DNA of 18,159 bases from Synergistaceae bacterium. Its GTDB lineage: Bacteria > Synergistota > Synergistia > Synergistales > Aminobacteriaceae. The notes below the pieces were generated by a model. That model was given only the letters and a program-made list of their open reading frames with translations, did no database searches and had not been told where the DNA came from. Position numbers and translations under genes: made by a program. Location of the stretch: the NCBI GenBank assembly GCA_017455085.1, contig JAFTBT010000034.1, positions 1-18,159 of the forward strand. Direction: 5' to 3'. Positions 1 through 8,003 of this stretch are shown here, piece after piece; position 1 is the first letter of the stretch, and the number at the start of each line of letters is the position of its first letter.

Positions 1-184
1 CATACAGCCTAGAAAAACTTTTACCAGTACAAACGATGAGAAACTACTGCATTACACATGACAGTGATACGCCCTCACATACAGCCTGGAAAAACTTTCC
101 CAGTAAAACACGATGAGAAACTACTGCACTACACATGACAGTGATACGCCCTCACCTACAGCCTAGAAAAACTTTTCCCAATAC
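1..184. repeat. 77-bp tandem repeat, about 2.4 copies, overlapping a gene's 3' end
   Basis: Copy 1 is 1-77, copy 2 is 78-154, and a partial third copy runs from 155 to about 184. Each full copy starts CATACAGCCT and ends with ATGACAGTGATACGCCCTCA. Copies 1 and 2 differ at only a few positions, mainly around bases 11-33 of the unit. The partial third copy contains the last codons and TAG stop (163-165) of the minus-strand NSS symporter. Copies 1 and 2 hold decayed versions of those terminal codons: Y-W-E is still readable in copy 2, and copy 1 has a stop in the equivalent place. This suggests that the gene end plus about 55 bp of downstream DNA was duplicated in tandem. The array may continue to the left, beyond the window. 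Confidence 0.9.
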
Positions 185-1536
185 CCTACAACAAGAATCA
201 CCAGCATTATCACCGGCACTACATACGTCAAATACCCTCGCAGGAACTTCGGGAACTTCAAGCCCTTTCCGGCATCCACTTCCGCAATGAAGTTATCCCA
301 TCCCCATCCGTATCTCGTCACGCAAAACATCAGGTATATCGTCGTCCCTACAGGCAAAATATTATTGCTCAGGATAAAGTCCTCTAGGTCTAACACGTTC
401 GAGCCCTCACCCAGCGGCTGAAACCCCGACCAGATGTTGAACCCAAACGCACACGGCAACGACAGCAAAAATATTCCAGTACACGTCACGATCGACGCAG
501 GGACTCTCCCCCAATGAAAGCGATCCATGAAGCAGGCTATCACGTTCTCGAAAACTGCTATCACCGTTGAGAGCGCAGCAAAGCTCATGAACAGGAAAAA
601 TAACGTCCCCCAGATTCTTCCGTTGGGCATGGAGTTAAACATGTTGGGCAGCGTCACAAAAATCAACCCCGGCCCTGCTCCCGGATTCACTCCGTAGGCA
701 AAACATGCAGGGAAAATGATTAATCCCGCCGTCAACGCTACAAACGTATCCAGCCCCGTGATGATCAGGCTCTCTCCCATCAGTGAACGCTCCTTGCTGA
801 TGTAGCTCCCGAACACAGCCATGCTTCCGATTCCGAGTCCAAGCGTGAAAAACGACTGCCCTAATGCCGCATACACACTAGTCCAGAATCCTTTGGCGGT
901 CAGATTCTCAAGACTCGGCTTCAGGTAAAAGCTCAGCCCTGCTTCTGCTCCGGGAAGTGTTACGCTGCGAACTGCAAGCACTATCATGATGAGCAGCAGC
1001 CCAGACATCATAACTTTCGTGACGCGCTCGACTCCATTGCGCAAACCTGCACAGCAGACTATGAATCCCAATGACACCGCCGCATACAGCCACAGTGCCG
1101 TACGTTCCGGATCAGCTATGAACTCTCCGAAGAATGCTCCGATCTGGTCTGGGGTTTTCCCCTGAAGGACTCCGGACGCTGAGTAGCACGTGTACGCGAG
1201 CATCCATCCGGCTACAACTGTGTAGTACATCATCAGCAACACACACGCAGCCCATGCCACATAACCCCACAATGCCCAGTGTCCGCCCTTTGGGTACAAA
1301 ACGCTGAACGAACGGCTTACACTTTGCTGTGAGGCCCTTCCGACTGCAAACTCCATCACCAGAATCGGCAGTGCAAGAAACAGCAGGAAGAATATGTATA
1401 TCAACACAAACGCTGCTCCTCCGTATTGGCCGGTGATGAACGGAAAACGCCACACATTGCCCAAACCTATGGCACACCCTGCGGATAAGAATATGAACCC
1501 TAAGCGGCTGCCTAATGTTTCACGTGAATTACTCAT
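163..1536 (-). CDS. Sodium-dependent NSS-family transporter (paralogue A)
   Basis: A 457-residue polytopic inner-membrane protein of the neurotransmitter:sodium symporter family (LeuT/MhsT/TnaT type), expected to import an amino acid with Na+. The family signature GNVWRFPF is at residues 26-33 in TM1, preceded by the glycine-rich GCAIGLG. An unwound TM6-like segment (ALGQSFFTLGLGIGSM) and a TM8-like SFAALSTVIAVFEN segment are clear. The substrate cannot be read from sequence; bacterial members with this look often carry aromatic or branched amino acids. It is the second gene of a tandem pair: its ribosome binding site TAAGGAG (1542-1548) overlaps the TAA stop of the upstream paralogue, and 9 bp separate the two. 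The last codons lie in a 77-bp tandem repeat, so the C-terminus (GYWEKFF) may have been altered by repeat turnover. Confidence 0.95.
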   Translation of the reverse strand: MSNSRETLGSRLGFIFLSAGCAIGLGNVWRFPFITGQYGGAAFVLIYIFFLLFLALPILVMEFAVGRASQQSVSRSFSVLYPKGGHWALWGYVAWAACVLLMMYYTVVAGWMLAYTCYSASGVLQGKTPDQIGAFFGEFIADPERTALWLYAAVSLGFIVCCAGLRNGVERVTKVMMSGLLLIMIVLAVRSVTLPGAEAGLSFYLKPSLENLTAKGFWTSVYAALGQSFFTLGLGIGSMAVFGSYISKERSLMGESLIITGLDTFVALTAGLIIFPACFAYGVNPGAGPGLIFVTLPNMFNSMPNGRIWGTLFFLFMSFAALSTVIAVFENVIACFMDRFHWGRVPASIVTCTGIFLLSLPCAFGFNIWSGFQPLGEGSNVLDLEDFILSNNILPVGTTIYLMFCVTRYGWGWDNFIAEVDAGKGLKFPKFLRGYLTYVVPVIMLVILVVGYWEKFF

Positions 1537-1545
1537 AATTACTCC

Positions 1546-2925
1546 TTACTTTGCAAATGTCTGGTAATACCCCACTCCAAGAATGATTATCATGATTACG
1601 GGGACTATGTACGTGAAGTAGAAACGAAGGGCTTTCGGGAATTTTGCTCCTTTGCCGGTGTCCGCCTCCGCTACGAAATTGTCCCAGCCCCACCCGTAAC
1701 GTGAGACGCAGAACAACAAATAGATGATTGACCCGATCGGAAGGAGGTTGTTGCTCACGATAAAGTCCTCAAGGTCAAGCACTCCGGATCCCTCGCCAAG
1801 CGGCTGTATGTATGACCACGCATTGAACCCAAGCGCGCAGGGTATCGACAGAATCACGACACACACTGCCATCACGATAACGGAAACTTTACGCGACCAG
1901 CCCAGTCTGTCCATGAAGCAGGCTACTATGTTCTCGAAAACAGCAATCACCGTAGACAGTGCCGCAAAGCTCATGAACAGGAAGAATAACGCTCCCCATA
2001 CTTGGCCGCTGGGCATCTGGTTGAACATGTTCGGGAGAGTCACGAAGATTAGGCCGGGGCCTGCGTCGGGATTTATGCCGTACGCGAAACACGCCGGGAA
2101 AATTATTAGTCCTGCTGTGAAAGCTACAAACGTATCGAGTCCGGTAACTATGAGGCTCTCACCGAAAAGAGTCCTGTCCTTGCTGATGTATGAGCCGAAA
2201 ATTGCCATTGAGCCGATTCCTAGTGACAGCGTGAAAAATGCCTGACCTAGTGCTGCGTAAAGGGTAGTGCCGAGTCCGGAAGATACCAGTTTGCTGAAAT
2301 CGGGCTTGAGGTAGAACTCGAGTCCCTTCTCCGCTCCGGGAAGAGTCACCGAACGTGCAGCAAGAGCGATCATGATAATCAACAGTCCCGACATCATGAG
2401 CTTGGTGATTCTTTCTACGCCGCTCCTGAGGCCGACAAAGCACACTAGAGTCCCAATCAGGACAGCAACGACCATCCAGAAGACCATCTGAGTCGGTGAA
2501 GCTAAGAAGTTTCCGAAGAAGCTGCCCACTGCATCAGAATTTAGGCCGGTGAATGTGCCTAGAGCGGAGTGATATGTGTATGAGAGCATCCAGCCGGTGA
2601 TTGTGGTGTAAAACATCATGAGCAAGATATTTCCTGCCCAAGCAGCGTAACCCCACAGAGACCAGATTTTGTGCTGAGGGCATAACACGCTGAAGGACTG
2701 TGCGGGACTTTTCTGTGAGGCTCTTCCGACGGAGAACTCCATAACCATTATGGGAAGTGCGAGGAACAGCAGGAACAGGATATACACGAGGACGAATGCA
2801 GCTCCGCCGTATTGGCCTGTGATGAATGGGAAACGCCACACATTGCCGAGACCGATTGCGCAGCCTGCGGACAGGAAGATGAATCCGAGACGGCTGGCGA
2901 AAGTCTCACGAGATTTTTCTGACAT
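1546..2925 (-). CDS. Sodium-dependent NSS-family transporter (paralogue B)
   Basis: A 459-residue NSS symporter and first gene of the tandem pair. By eye it is about two thirds to three quarters identical to its neighbour over the full length. GNVWRFPF is at residues 27-34. TM1, TM6 and TM8 segments that bind substrate and Na+ in LeuT are almost unchanged between the copies. Most differences fall at about residues 72-170 and in the last two helices. The ATG at 2923-2925 has GGAGG (2937-2941) 11 nt upstream, and a TATAAT-like -10 lies at 2971-2976 on this strand. The pair is probably co-transcribed. A shared or related substrate with different affinity is the simplest reading, but this is inference. 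Confidence 0.95.
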   Translation of the reverse strand: MSEKSRETFASRLGFIFLSAGCAIGLGNVWRFPFITGQYGGAAFVLVYILFLLFLALPIMVMEFSVGRASQKSPAQSFSVLCPQHKIWSLWGYAAWAGNILLMMFYTTITGWMLSYTYHSALGTFTGLNSDAVGSFFGNFLASPTQMVFWMVVAVLIGTLVCFVGLRSGVERITKLMMSGLLIIMIALAARSVTLPGAEKGLEFYLKPDFSKLVSSGLGTTLYAALGQAFFTLSLGIGSMAIFGSYISKDRTLFGESLIVTGLDTFVAFTAGLIIFPACFAYGINPDAGPGLIFVTLPNMFNQMPSGQVWGALFFLFMSFAALSTVIAVFENIVACFMDRLGWSRKVSVIVMAVCVVILSIPCALGFNAWSYIQPLGEGSGVLDLEDFIVSNNLLPIGSIIYLLFCVSRYGWGWDNFVAEADTGKGAKFPKALRFYFTYIVPVIMIIILGVGYYQTFAK

Positions 2926-2970
2926 GAATAATCAGACCTCCATATACTTGTAGAAATTTAGGATTGCAGA

Positions 2971-2976
2971 ATTATA
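2971..2976 (-). promoter_or_regulatory. Probable -10 box for the NSS transporter pair
   Basis: The minus strand reads TATAAT here, 45 bp upstream of the paralogue B start codon and just beyond the terminator of the FkbM gene. No good -35 hexamer is visible at 16-18 bp, so the call rests on the perfect -10 and its position. Confidence 0.5.
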
Positions 2977-3008
2977 GCAGTTTGTGGAATGAAAGGAGTG
3001 TGCAGAAA

Positions 3009-3038
3009 AGATACAGCCTCCCCATTTTGTGAGGAGGC
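3009..3038 (-). terminator. Intrinsic terminator of the FkbM methyltransferase gene
   Basis: GCCTCC (3016-3021) and GGAGGC (3033-3038) form a perfect 6-bp G+C-rich stem with an 11-nt loop. It lies 18 bp after the TAA stop of the minus-strand gene. On that strand the stem is followed by a T-rich but interrupted tract (TGTATCTTTT). Moderate strength. Confidence 0.6.
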
Positions 3039-3056
3039 CGAGTGATTTTTACGCGA

Positions 3057-3953
3057 TTATTCCGGGACCGAGGCGAAGAGCTTCTTGCGTTTCTGGACTA
3101 TGTTGTACTTGGGGTTGGCCTTGAGTATGAGGTCTGCCATGACTTGGGGATCGTCCGGGAGGTGGTAGGTGCAGAGTGCGAGCTTTGGGGCGAAACGTGC
3201 GAGGGTGTCTTGGGCTCCGGCGAGCATGTGGCGTTCGAAGCCCTCGATGTCGGCCTTGATGAAGTCCACGCGTGGAAGGTGGTTTTCGCGTACGAAGTCG
3301 TCTATTGTTGTGGTCTCAACTGTCAACGATTCATCTGCATGGTCTGCGTTTGCAATAAATGAGTTTCCTGATGACATGGCATCGTTCACGAAAATCTTAC
3401 GGCTGACGTTTTCGTTCGACAGACCTTTTTTCACGGGAATGATTCTGCCGTTCAGCTCTGCGGTCTTCTCCAGAATTGCAAATGTATTGTCAACAGGCTC
3501 AAATGCGTATGTTGTTGCTCCCATCACCGAAGCATAGGCTGCAAAGTCCCCGATCCAGCTCCCTGCGTCAATAACTATGTCGTCAGGCTCAACAGTAACG
3601 TTGACTTTGTCGTTCACGAGGCCGTAAAGACCTTCAGGTATCAATGCATCAGTCAGGTCAAAAGTTTTCTCATCGTATTTGTCATCAAACAGTGAATAAG
3701 CAATGAAAGTGTCATCAAAATTCGTGAATATAAATCTGTCCTCTTCATGGCGCGTAAGTACAGGCAGCTTGATGTCCTTGATGTGATATGCCAAGCCGTC
3801 AGACTTCAGAAGCCTCTTCGCCCTAACAGACTCGTAAAAGTGTGTACGTTCAGCAAAAATCTTTGATGTCAGGCTGTCAACACACCGCAGGAAAAACTCT
3901 CCCCATGTGTCCAGACCATAACGCGCACGGTTAACTCTCCACGAAACCGACAA
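3057..3953 (-). CDS. FkbM-family SAM-dependent methyltransferase
   Basis: A 298-residue cytosolic methyltransferase. The SAM-binding motif I VIDAGSWIGDF is at 127-137, the acidic residue ending the second strand is in AFEP (E152), and the FkbM-typical DFIKADIEGFE is at 230-240. FkbM proteins O-methylate sugars or secondary metabolites; no glycosyltransferase or polysaccharide gene lies next to it, so the acceptor is unknown. The start is a TTG (3951-3953) with AAGGTGA (3961-3967) 7 nt upstream. No ATG or GTG exists between it and the in-frame TAA at 3978-3980, and the next methionine is inside the SAM fold, so TTG is the only workable start. The leader is about 190 nt and contains four GCAA repeats. 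It is monocistronic with its own terminator and divergent from the TtcA-like gene. Confidence 0.88.
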   Translation of the reverse strand: MSVSWRVNRARYGLDTWGEFFLRCVDSLTSKIFAERTHFYESVRAKRLLKSDGLAYHIKDIKLPVLTRHEEDRFIFTNFDDTFIAYSLFDDKYDEKTFDLTDALIPEGLYGLVNDKVNVTVEPDDIVIDAGSWIGDFAAYASVMGATTYAFEPVDNTFAILEKTAELNGRIIPVKKGLSNENVSRKIFVNDAMSSGNSFIANADHADESLTVETTTIDDFVRENHLPRVDFIKADIEGFERHMLAGAQDTLARFAPKLALCTYHLPDDPQVMADLILKANPKYNIVQKRKKLFASVPE

Positions 3954-4086
3954 AATTACTTCACCTTCCCTGAAAAATTACGCACAAAAACAGCCCTGCA
4001 ATGATTCACTCATCACAGAGCCGTTAATGTCTGTATTATGTTTGTTGTGGGATTGTTTACGGTAAGCTACATGACAGCACAGAGTC

Positions 4087-4102
4087 GCAAGCAAGCAAGC
4101 AA
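4087..4102. repeat. (GCAA)4 tetranucleotide repeat in the FkbM leader
   Basis: Four perfect GCAA units lie in the non-coding space between the divergent FkbM and TtcA-like genes (CTTG units in the FkbM direction). They fall downstream of the likely FkbM -10 box and so inside its untranslated leader. Four units is short for a phase-variation tract. Confidence 0.7.
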
Positions 4103-4148
4103 GTTTATACTTCATACTCATACTATCAAGCTGGATTATCATGCGCGG

Positions 4149-4176
4149 ATTATAACACACTCTTTCAGCGTATAAT
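4149..4176. promoter_or_regulatory. Divergent -10 boxes between the FkbM and TtcA-like genes
   Basis: On the minus strand 4149-4154 reads TATAAT preceded by TG and one base, an extended -10 facing the FkbM gene. On the plus strand 4171-4176 reads TATAAT, only 7 bp before the TtcA-like ATG at 4184, and 4151-4156 reads TATAAC. No convincing -35 is visible on either strand. Transcription from the plus-strand TATAAT would begin at or next to the ATG. Confidence 0.5.
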
Positions 4177-4183
4177 ACCCTCC

Positions 4184-4924
4184 ATGTTTACGAATAATAA
4201 TAACTGGAATCTACACATCAATAACTCACTACGTCGCAAAATCGGCCAAGCCATCACTAAGTGGCACATGATTCACGAAGGCGATAATATCCTCGTTGGA
4301 CTCTCAGGCGGAAAAGACAGCCTCCTACTGCTCCACGCCCTGCACTCTCTCTCACGCAGGAGCCCCGTACACTTTTCGCTCTCCGCCCTCACCGTCAGGC
4401 TCTCCGGCATGGACACCTCACTCCTCGAAAGCTACTGCTCATTCCTGAAAATCCCCTACACCGTCATTCAGCACGACATCCTCGCCATCATCAACGCCAG
4501 AGCCGAAAAATCCCCCTGCTCCTTCTGCGCAAACATGAGGCGCGGAATCCTCAGCACCTACGCCGCACAACACGGCTTCCACAAGCTCGCACTCGGCCAC
4601 TCACTCGACGACGCTGTAGAGACTTTCTTCATGAACTTACTGCACACAGGCAGGGCTCAGAGTTTCCAGCCGACCGCACACATGTCCAGAACCGGAGTCA
4701 CCGTCATCCGTCCTCTAGTACTCTCAACTGAATCCGCAATCATTGACGAGGCCAAAAGGCTATCACTGCCCATCATCCCGACATCATGCCCATTCGCCGG
4801 ACATACCGAACGCCAACGAATCAGGGACTATATTTCTGAGCTGAGAGCAACAGTACCGGATTTATACGGTAAAATATTACACGCACTAGAAAATCTATCA
4901 GACTCTGAAAGCTGGAAATCATGA
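4184..4924 (+). CDS. TtcA-like PP-loop tRNA thiolation protein
   Basis: A 246-residue cytosolic N-type ATP pyrophosphatase related to TtcA, which makes 2-thiocytidine at tRNA position 32 using an iron-sulfur cluster. The PP-loop SGGKDS is at 41-46. CSFC (C112 and C115) followed by MRRGIL matches the TtcA Cys-X2-Cys motif, and a third cysteine, C202 in PTSCPFAG, sits where TtcA supplies its last cluster ligand. GHSLDDAVETFF (138-149) matches the TtcA GHxxDD motif. It is shorter than E. coli TtcA (about 311 residues). TilS is less likely because the cysteines are present and the TilS C-terminal domain is absent. No Shine-Dalgarno precedes the ATG (CCCTCC is directly upstream). The stop overlaps the mutS start in ATGA, so the two genes are translationally coupled. 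Confidence 0.82.
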   Translation: MFTNNNNWNLHINNSLRRKIGQAITKWHMIHEGDNILVGLSGGKDSLLLLHALHSLSRRSPVHFSLSALTVRLSGMDTSLLESYCSFLKIPYTVIQHDILAIINARAEKSPCSFCANMRRGILSTYAAQHGFHKLALGHSLDDAVETFFMNLLHTGRAQSFQPTAHMSRTGVTVIRPLVLSTESAIIDEAKRLSLPIIPTSCPFAGHTERQRIRDYISELRATVPDLYGKILHALENLSDSESWKS

Positions 4925-7494
4925 CCTCTAAATCTATACCTGACGACATCAAAATTACTCCCTGGCTCGAACAGTACAAGGCATTCAAGGAACAATACCC
5001 CGATGCATTATTGCTCTTCAGGATGGGAGATTTTTACGAGATGTTCTTTGACGACGCAAGGCAGGCCGCCTCGACTCTGAATATCGCTTTGACCGCACGA
5101 GACCCCGAAAAGAAAATCCCCATGGCAGGAATCCCTCACCACGCACTGAACTCATATCTTGCTCGGCTCATCAAGGCAGGTTACAGGGCTGCTATCTGCG
5201 AACAAATGGGTGAAGCTAACTCGCGCGGCATTGTCGAACGTCAAGTGATTCGTGTAGTTACGCCCGGAACGTATTTGCCCGAAGACTCCGCACGTGAGTC
5301 TGCACACTTGGCCGCAGTCTGGCCGGTGAAGGGTCGTATAGCTATGGCTCTGCTCTCTGTCGACACGGGACACCTAGAAGCCGGGACTCTCTCCGAACGT
5401 GATGCAGCAGCTATGTTGTCGGCATTTGCCCCCGGAGAGATTCTGCATCCCTCGAACATCAAGCACCTTCCGGAATTTCTCAGCGGCTATAACCTTTTGC
5501 CACGAAGCCCCGAAAACTTCAAGCCCGAAAACTCCGCTATCAGGCTCAAGAACGCCATACATGCCCGTAGTCTCTCAGCATTCGGCATTGACGAACGAGA
5601 CCCCTGCGTAGGCTCGGCGTGGGCGGCTGTGGAATACCTCACGTCTACGCAGTTCAGCTCACTCAACAACGTATTGCGCCTCTCGCCGTTGATCACAAGG
5701 GACTGTATGAGCCTCGATGCGTCAGCACAAAAGAATCTAGAGCTTATTCCGGAGACTACAGGCGACAGCGTATCACTGTTCACGTGCCTCAACGCTAATC
5801 GGACTCCTATGGGCAGAAGGACTCTGCGTGAATGGCTCATGCGGCCGCTGATGGACATAAAGGCGATTTCCAGACGCAGCAAGTCTATCGGTGTACTTGT
5901 TGACGCTATCGGGGAATGCTCACGGCTTCAGGACACACTCGCGGGGACTCGTGACGTTGAACGCTCACTGTCGAGGCTCTCACTGCGGAACTATACCCCT
6001 CAGGATTTGGGGGCAATACGCGACACACTGAGGCTCATTCCGGAGATTCGCAGCATTGTGCTTGACGAGCCTATACGCGGGCTGATCGAGTCACTGCCGG
6101 ATCTTTCAGGCCTGAGCAAATATCTGGAGTCTGCGCTTGAGGATTCACTGCCTCGCAAAATCGGTGAAGGCCATGTGATTCGCAGAGGATTCAGCAGTGA
6201 GCTTGACGAGTGCAGAAAAATTTCTGAGGAGGGTAGCTTGTGGCTGGAGGAGTATCTGGAGAAAGAACGCGCCGCAACATCAACACCAAAGCTCAAGATC
6301 GGGAACACTAATGCTTCAGGATACTACCTAGAGTCCGGAAGAGCGGGCCTCACAGTCCAGCCGGAATACTTCAAGCAGACGCAGACCCTTGTGAACTCGA
6401 AACGCTACATCACTCCGGAACTGAAACGCTTTGAGTCCAGAATGCAGGACAGCGAAGCAGAATCCCTCAGAGTCGAGAGCGAGATATACGCTGACGTTGT
6501 GGGGAGAGTCCTTGACGCAGGTACACAGCTCCAGATGACGGGCAGGCTACTCGGAATGCTGGACTGTTGCGCATCGTTTGCGGGGCTTGCGCGTGAAAGA
6601 GGATATACGTGTCCCGAAGTAAATAGTTCTGACATGATACAGATCAAGGGAGGCCGTCACCCAGTGATTGAGCAGGAGCAGAAAGATTCGGAGGGCTTTG
6701 TGCCTAATGACGTGACGCTGGGAGGCGACAGGAGAATCATCATCCTTACCGGCCCGAACATGGCGGGAAAATCCACGTGGCTGCGTATGACTGCGCTGTT
6801 GTGCATCATGGCTCAGGCGGGACTCTGGATTCCGGCTGACGGTGCGAAGATCGGACTGGTTGACCGAGTTTTTACGCGTATCGGTGCTCGTGATGATCTT
6901 GTGCGTGGATCGAGTACGTTCATGGTGGAGATGCTGGAGACTGCGAACATCATCAACAATGCGACTGACAGGAGTCTGATCGTGCTTGACGAAGTGGGAC
7001 GAGGCACAGCGACGTGGGACGGGATGAGTATAGCGTGGGCTGTGCTGGAGTACCTGCAGGGAGCAACGAGGGCGAGGGTGCTTTTTGCGACACACTACCA
7101 TGAATTGACGTGCCTGGAGGAGAGACTCGAAGGCGTGAAGAACTACAGCATGGCGGTGCGTGAGGGAAAAGATGGGATAATGTTCATGCATCAGGTGGAG
7201 AGCGGACCAGCTGGGAGGTCTTACGGAATCGAAGTAGCACGAATCGCTGGGCTGCCTGATATGGTGTTGAGACGAGCGTTTGAGCTGCTGGAAGTGTTTG
7301 AGCGTGAGGGAGTGGAGGTGAAGAATATTCCGGAAGCGTTGCCACAAAATGCACTGAAGCGGCAGATTATGCTGTTTTCGCCGGAGAGTGATGCGATTAT
7401 CGAGGAGTTGAAGGAGCTGGACACGGACAATATTACGCCGATGGAGGCACTAAAGATTCTTCATGAGCTGGCCAAGAAAGCAGAAAATGTATAA
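4921..7494 (+). CDS. mutS: DNA mismatch repair protein MutS
   Basis: An 857-residue MutS of normal MutS1 length (E. coli 853). It recognises mismatches and small loops and starts methyl-independent or -directed repair with MutL. The mismatch-reading F-x-E motif is F38-Y-E40 in MGDFYEMFF. Walker A GPNMAGKS is at 611-618, Walker B ends at D690-E691 in LIVLDEVGRGT, and FATHYHELT around 722-730 holds the conserved histidine. The middle lever and clamp region is full length and the frame is intact, so it should be functional. The ATG overlaps the preceding TGA (ATGA), and the usual partner mutL is not adjacent in this window. No convincing plus-strand terminator follows; the hairpin at 7508-7530 has its T-tract on the other strand. 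Confidence 0.98.
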   Translation: MTSKSIPDDIKITPWLEQYKAFKEQYPDALLLFRMGDFYEMFFDDARQAASTLNIALTARDPEKKIPMAGIPHHALNSYLARLIKAGYRAAICEQMGEANSRGIVERQVIRVVTPGTYLPEDSARESAHLAAVWPVKGRIAMALLSVDTGHLEAGTLSERDAAAMLSAFAPGEILHPSNIKHLPEFLSGYNLLPRSPENFKPENSAIRLKNAIHARSLSAFGIDERDPCVGSAWAAVEYLTSTQFSSLNNVLRLSPLITRDCMSLDASAQKNLELIPETTGDSVSLFTCLNANRTPMGRRTLREWLMRPLMDIKAISRRSKSIGVLVDAIGECSRLQDTLAGTRDVERSLSRLSLRNYTPQDLGAIRDTLRLIPEIRSIVLDEPIRGLIESLPDLSGLSKYLESALEDSLPRKIGEGHVIRRGFSSELDECRKISEEGSLWLEEYLEKERAATSTPKLKIGNTNASGYYLESGRAGLTVQPEYFKQTQTLVNSKRYITPELKRFESRMQDSEAESLRVESEIYADVVGRVLDAGTQLQMTGRLLGMLDCCASFAGLARERGYTCPEVNSSDMIQIKGGRHPVIEQEQKDSEGFVPNDVTLGGDRRIIILTGPNMAGKSTWLRMTALLCIMAQAGLWIPADGAKIGLVDRVFTRIGARDDLVRGSSTFMVEMLETANIINNATDRSLIVLDEVGRGTATWDGMSIAWAVLEYLQGATRARVLFATHYHELTCLEERLEGVKNYSMAVREGKDGIMFMHQVESGPAGRSYGIEVARIAGLPDMVLRRAFELLEVFEREGVEVKNIPEALPQNALKRQIMLFSPESDAIIEELKELDTDNITPMEALKILHELAKKAENV

Positions 7495-7500
7495 CTACAC

Positions 7501-7530
7501 AAAAAATCTCCCGCCGTTTCCAGACGAGAG
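7501..7530 (-). terminator. Intrinsic terminator of the DUF3793-flavodoxin operon
   Basis: On the minus strand CTCTCGTC (7523-7530) pairs with GGCGGGAG (7508-7515) in an 8-bp stem with two G-U pairs and a 7-nt loop. It is followed by A and six T (7501-7506). It lies 35 bp past the flavodoxin stop, between the convergent ends of mutS and flavodoxin. Confidence 0.75.
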
Positions 7531-7565
7531 GCATTCACTCAGAAATTCGTTGTCTTCACCAAAAA

Positions 7566-7985
7566 CTACGCTAACTTTGCACCGAAAGCCTTGCACTCAG
7601 CTATTGCGTCGTCATCCGGCTCAAGGTGTGCCTTCACCGTAGCTACTACATCAGCACCTGCGACCTTGCACCTGTCCTCCCAAGTCCTCAGCCATTCGCC
7701 ATCGCCCCAATCGTACGACCCGAACACCGCAACTTTCTTCCCGCTGATCTTGCCCTCAGCCTCAGAGAAGAACGGCTCCATCTCTGCTTCCTCGAGTACT
7801 TCCGCGCCCATAGCGGGAGACCCGAACGCTACAACGTCATACCCCGCGAGTTCGTCAACGCTGGCTTCTCCGACTGTCTTGCAGGTAACATCAGCACCCG
7901 CACCCTTTGCTGCATCAGCGATGATATTCGCCATTTTCTCGGTGTTGCCTGTGGTCGAAACGTACACTACTAATACTTTTGCCAT
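7566..7985 (-). CDS. Short-chain flavodoxin
   Basis: A 139-residue FMN electron carrier, replacing ferredoxin in low-potential redox reactions, often under iron limitation. The phosphate-binding loop STTGNTE is at 10-16. GSPAMG at 55-60 and FGSYDWGDGEW at 88-98 are the two loops that hold the isoalloxazine ring; both closely resemble the Megasphaera/clostridial type. The length fits short-chain flavodoxins. GGAGG (7993-7997) lies 7 nt before the ATG. It is 18 bp downstream of the DUF3793 gene and shares its promoter and the terminator at 7501-7530. No reductase gene is adjacent, so the redox partner is unknown. Confidence 0.96.
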   Translation of the reverse strand: MAKVLVVYVSTTGNTEKMANIIADAAKGAGADVTCKTVGEASVDELAGYDVVAFGSPAMGAEVLEEAEMEPFFSEAEGKISGKKVAVFGSYDWGDGEWLRTWEDRCKVAGADVVATVKAHLEPDDDAIAECKAFGAKLA

Positions 7986-8003
7986 GATACTGCCTCCGTA
8001 TAT

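Noticed and set aside
1..154. CRISPR-like array at the left edge
   Set aside because: The 77-bp units are directly adjacent with no variable spacers, and no cas genes are present.
3978..4160. 60-residue minus-strand open frame upstream of the FkbM gene, with a hydrophobic KLACLLATLCC stretch
   Set aside because: No ribosome binding site, starts at a GTG within the promoter region, and the stretch is produced by the CTTG repeat. Kept only as a comment on the FkbM leader.
6547..7347. 266-residue minus-strand open frame inside mutS
   Set aside because: Antisense to the conserved MutS ATPase region; the composition is that of a shadow frame and no domain is recognised.
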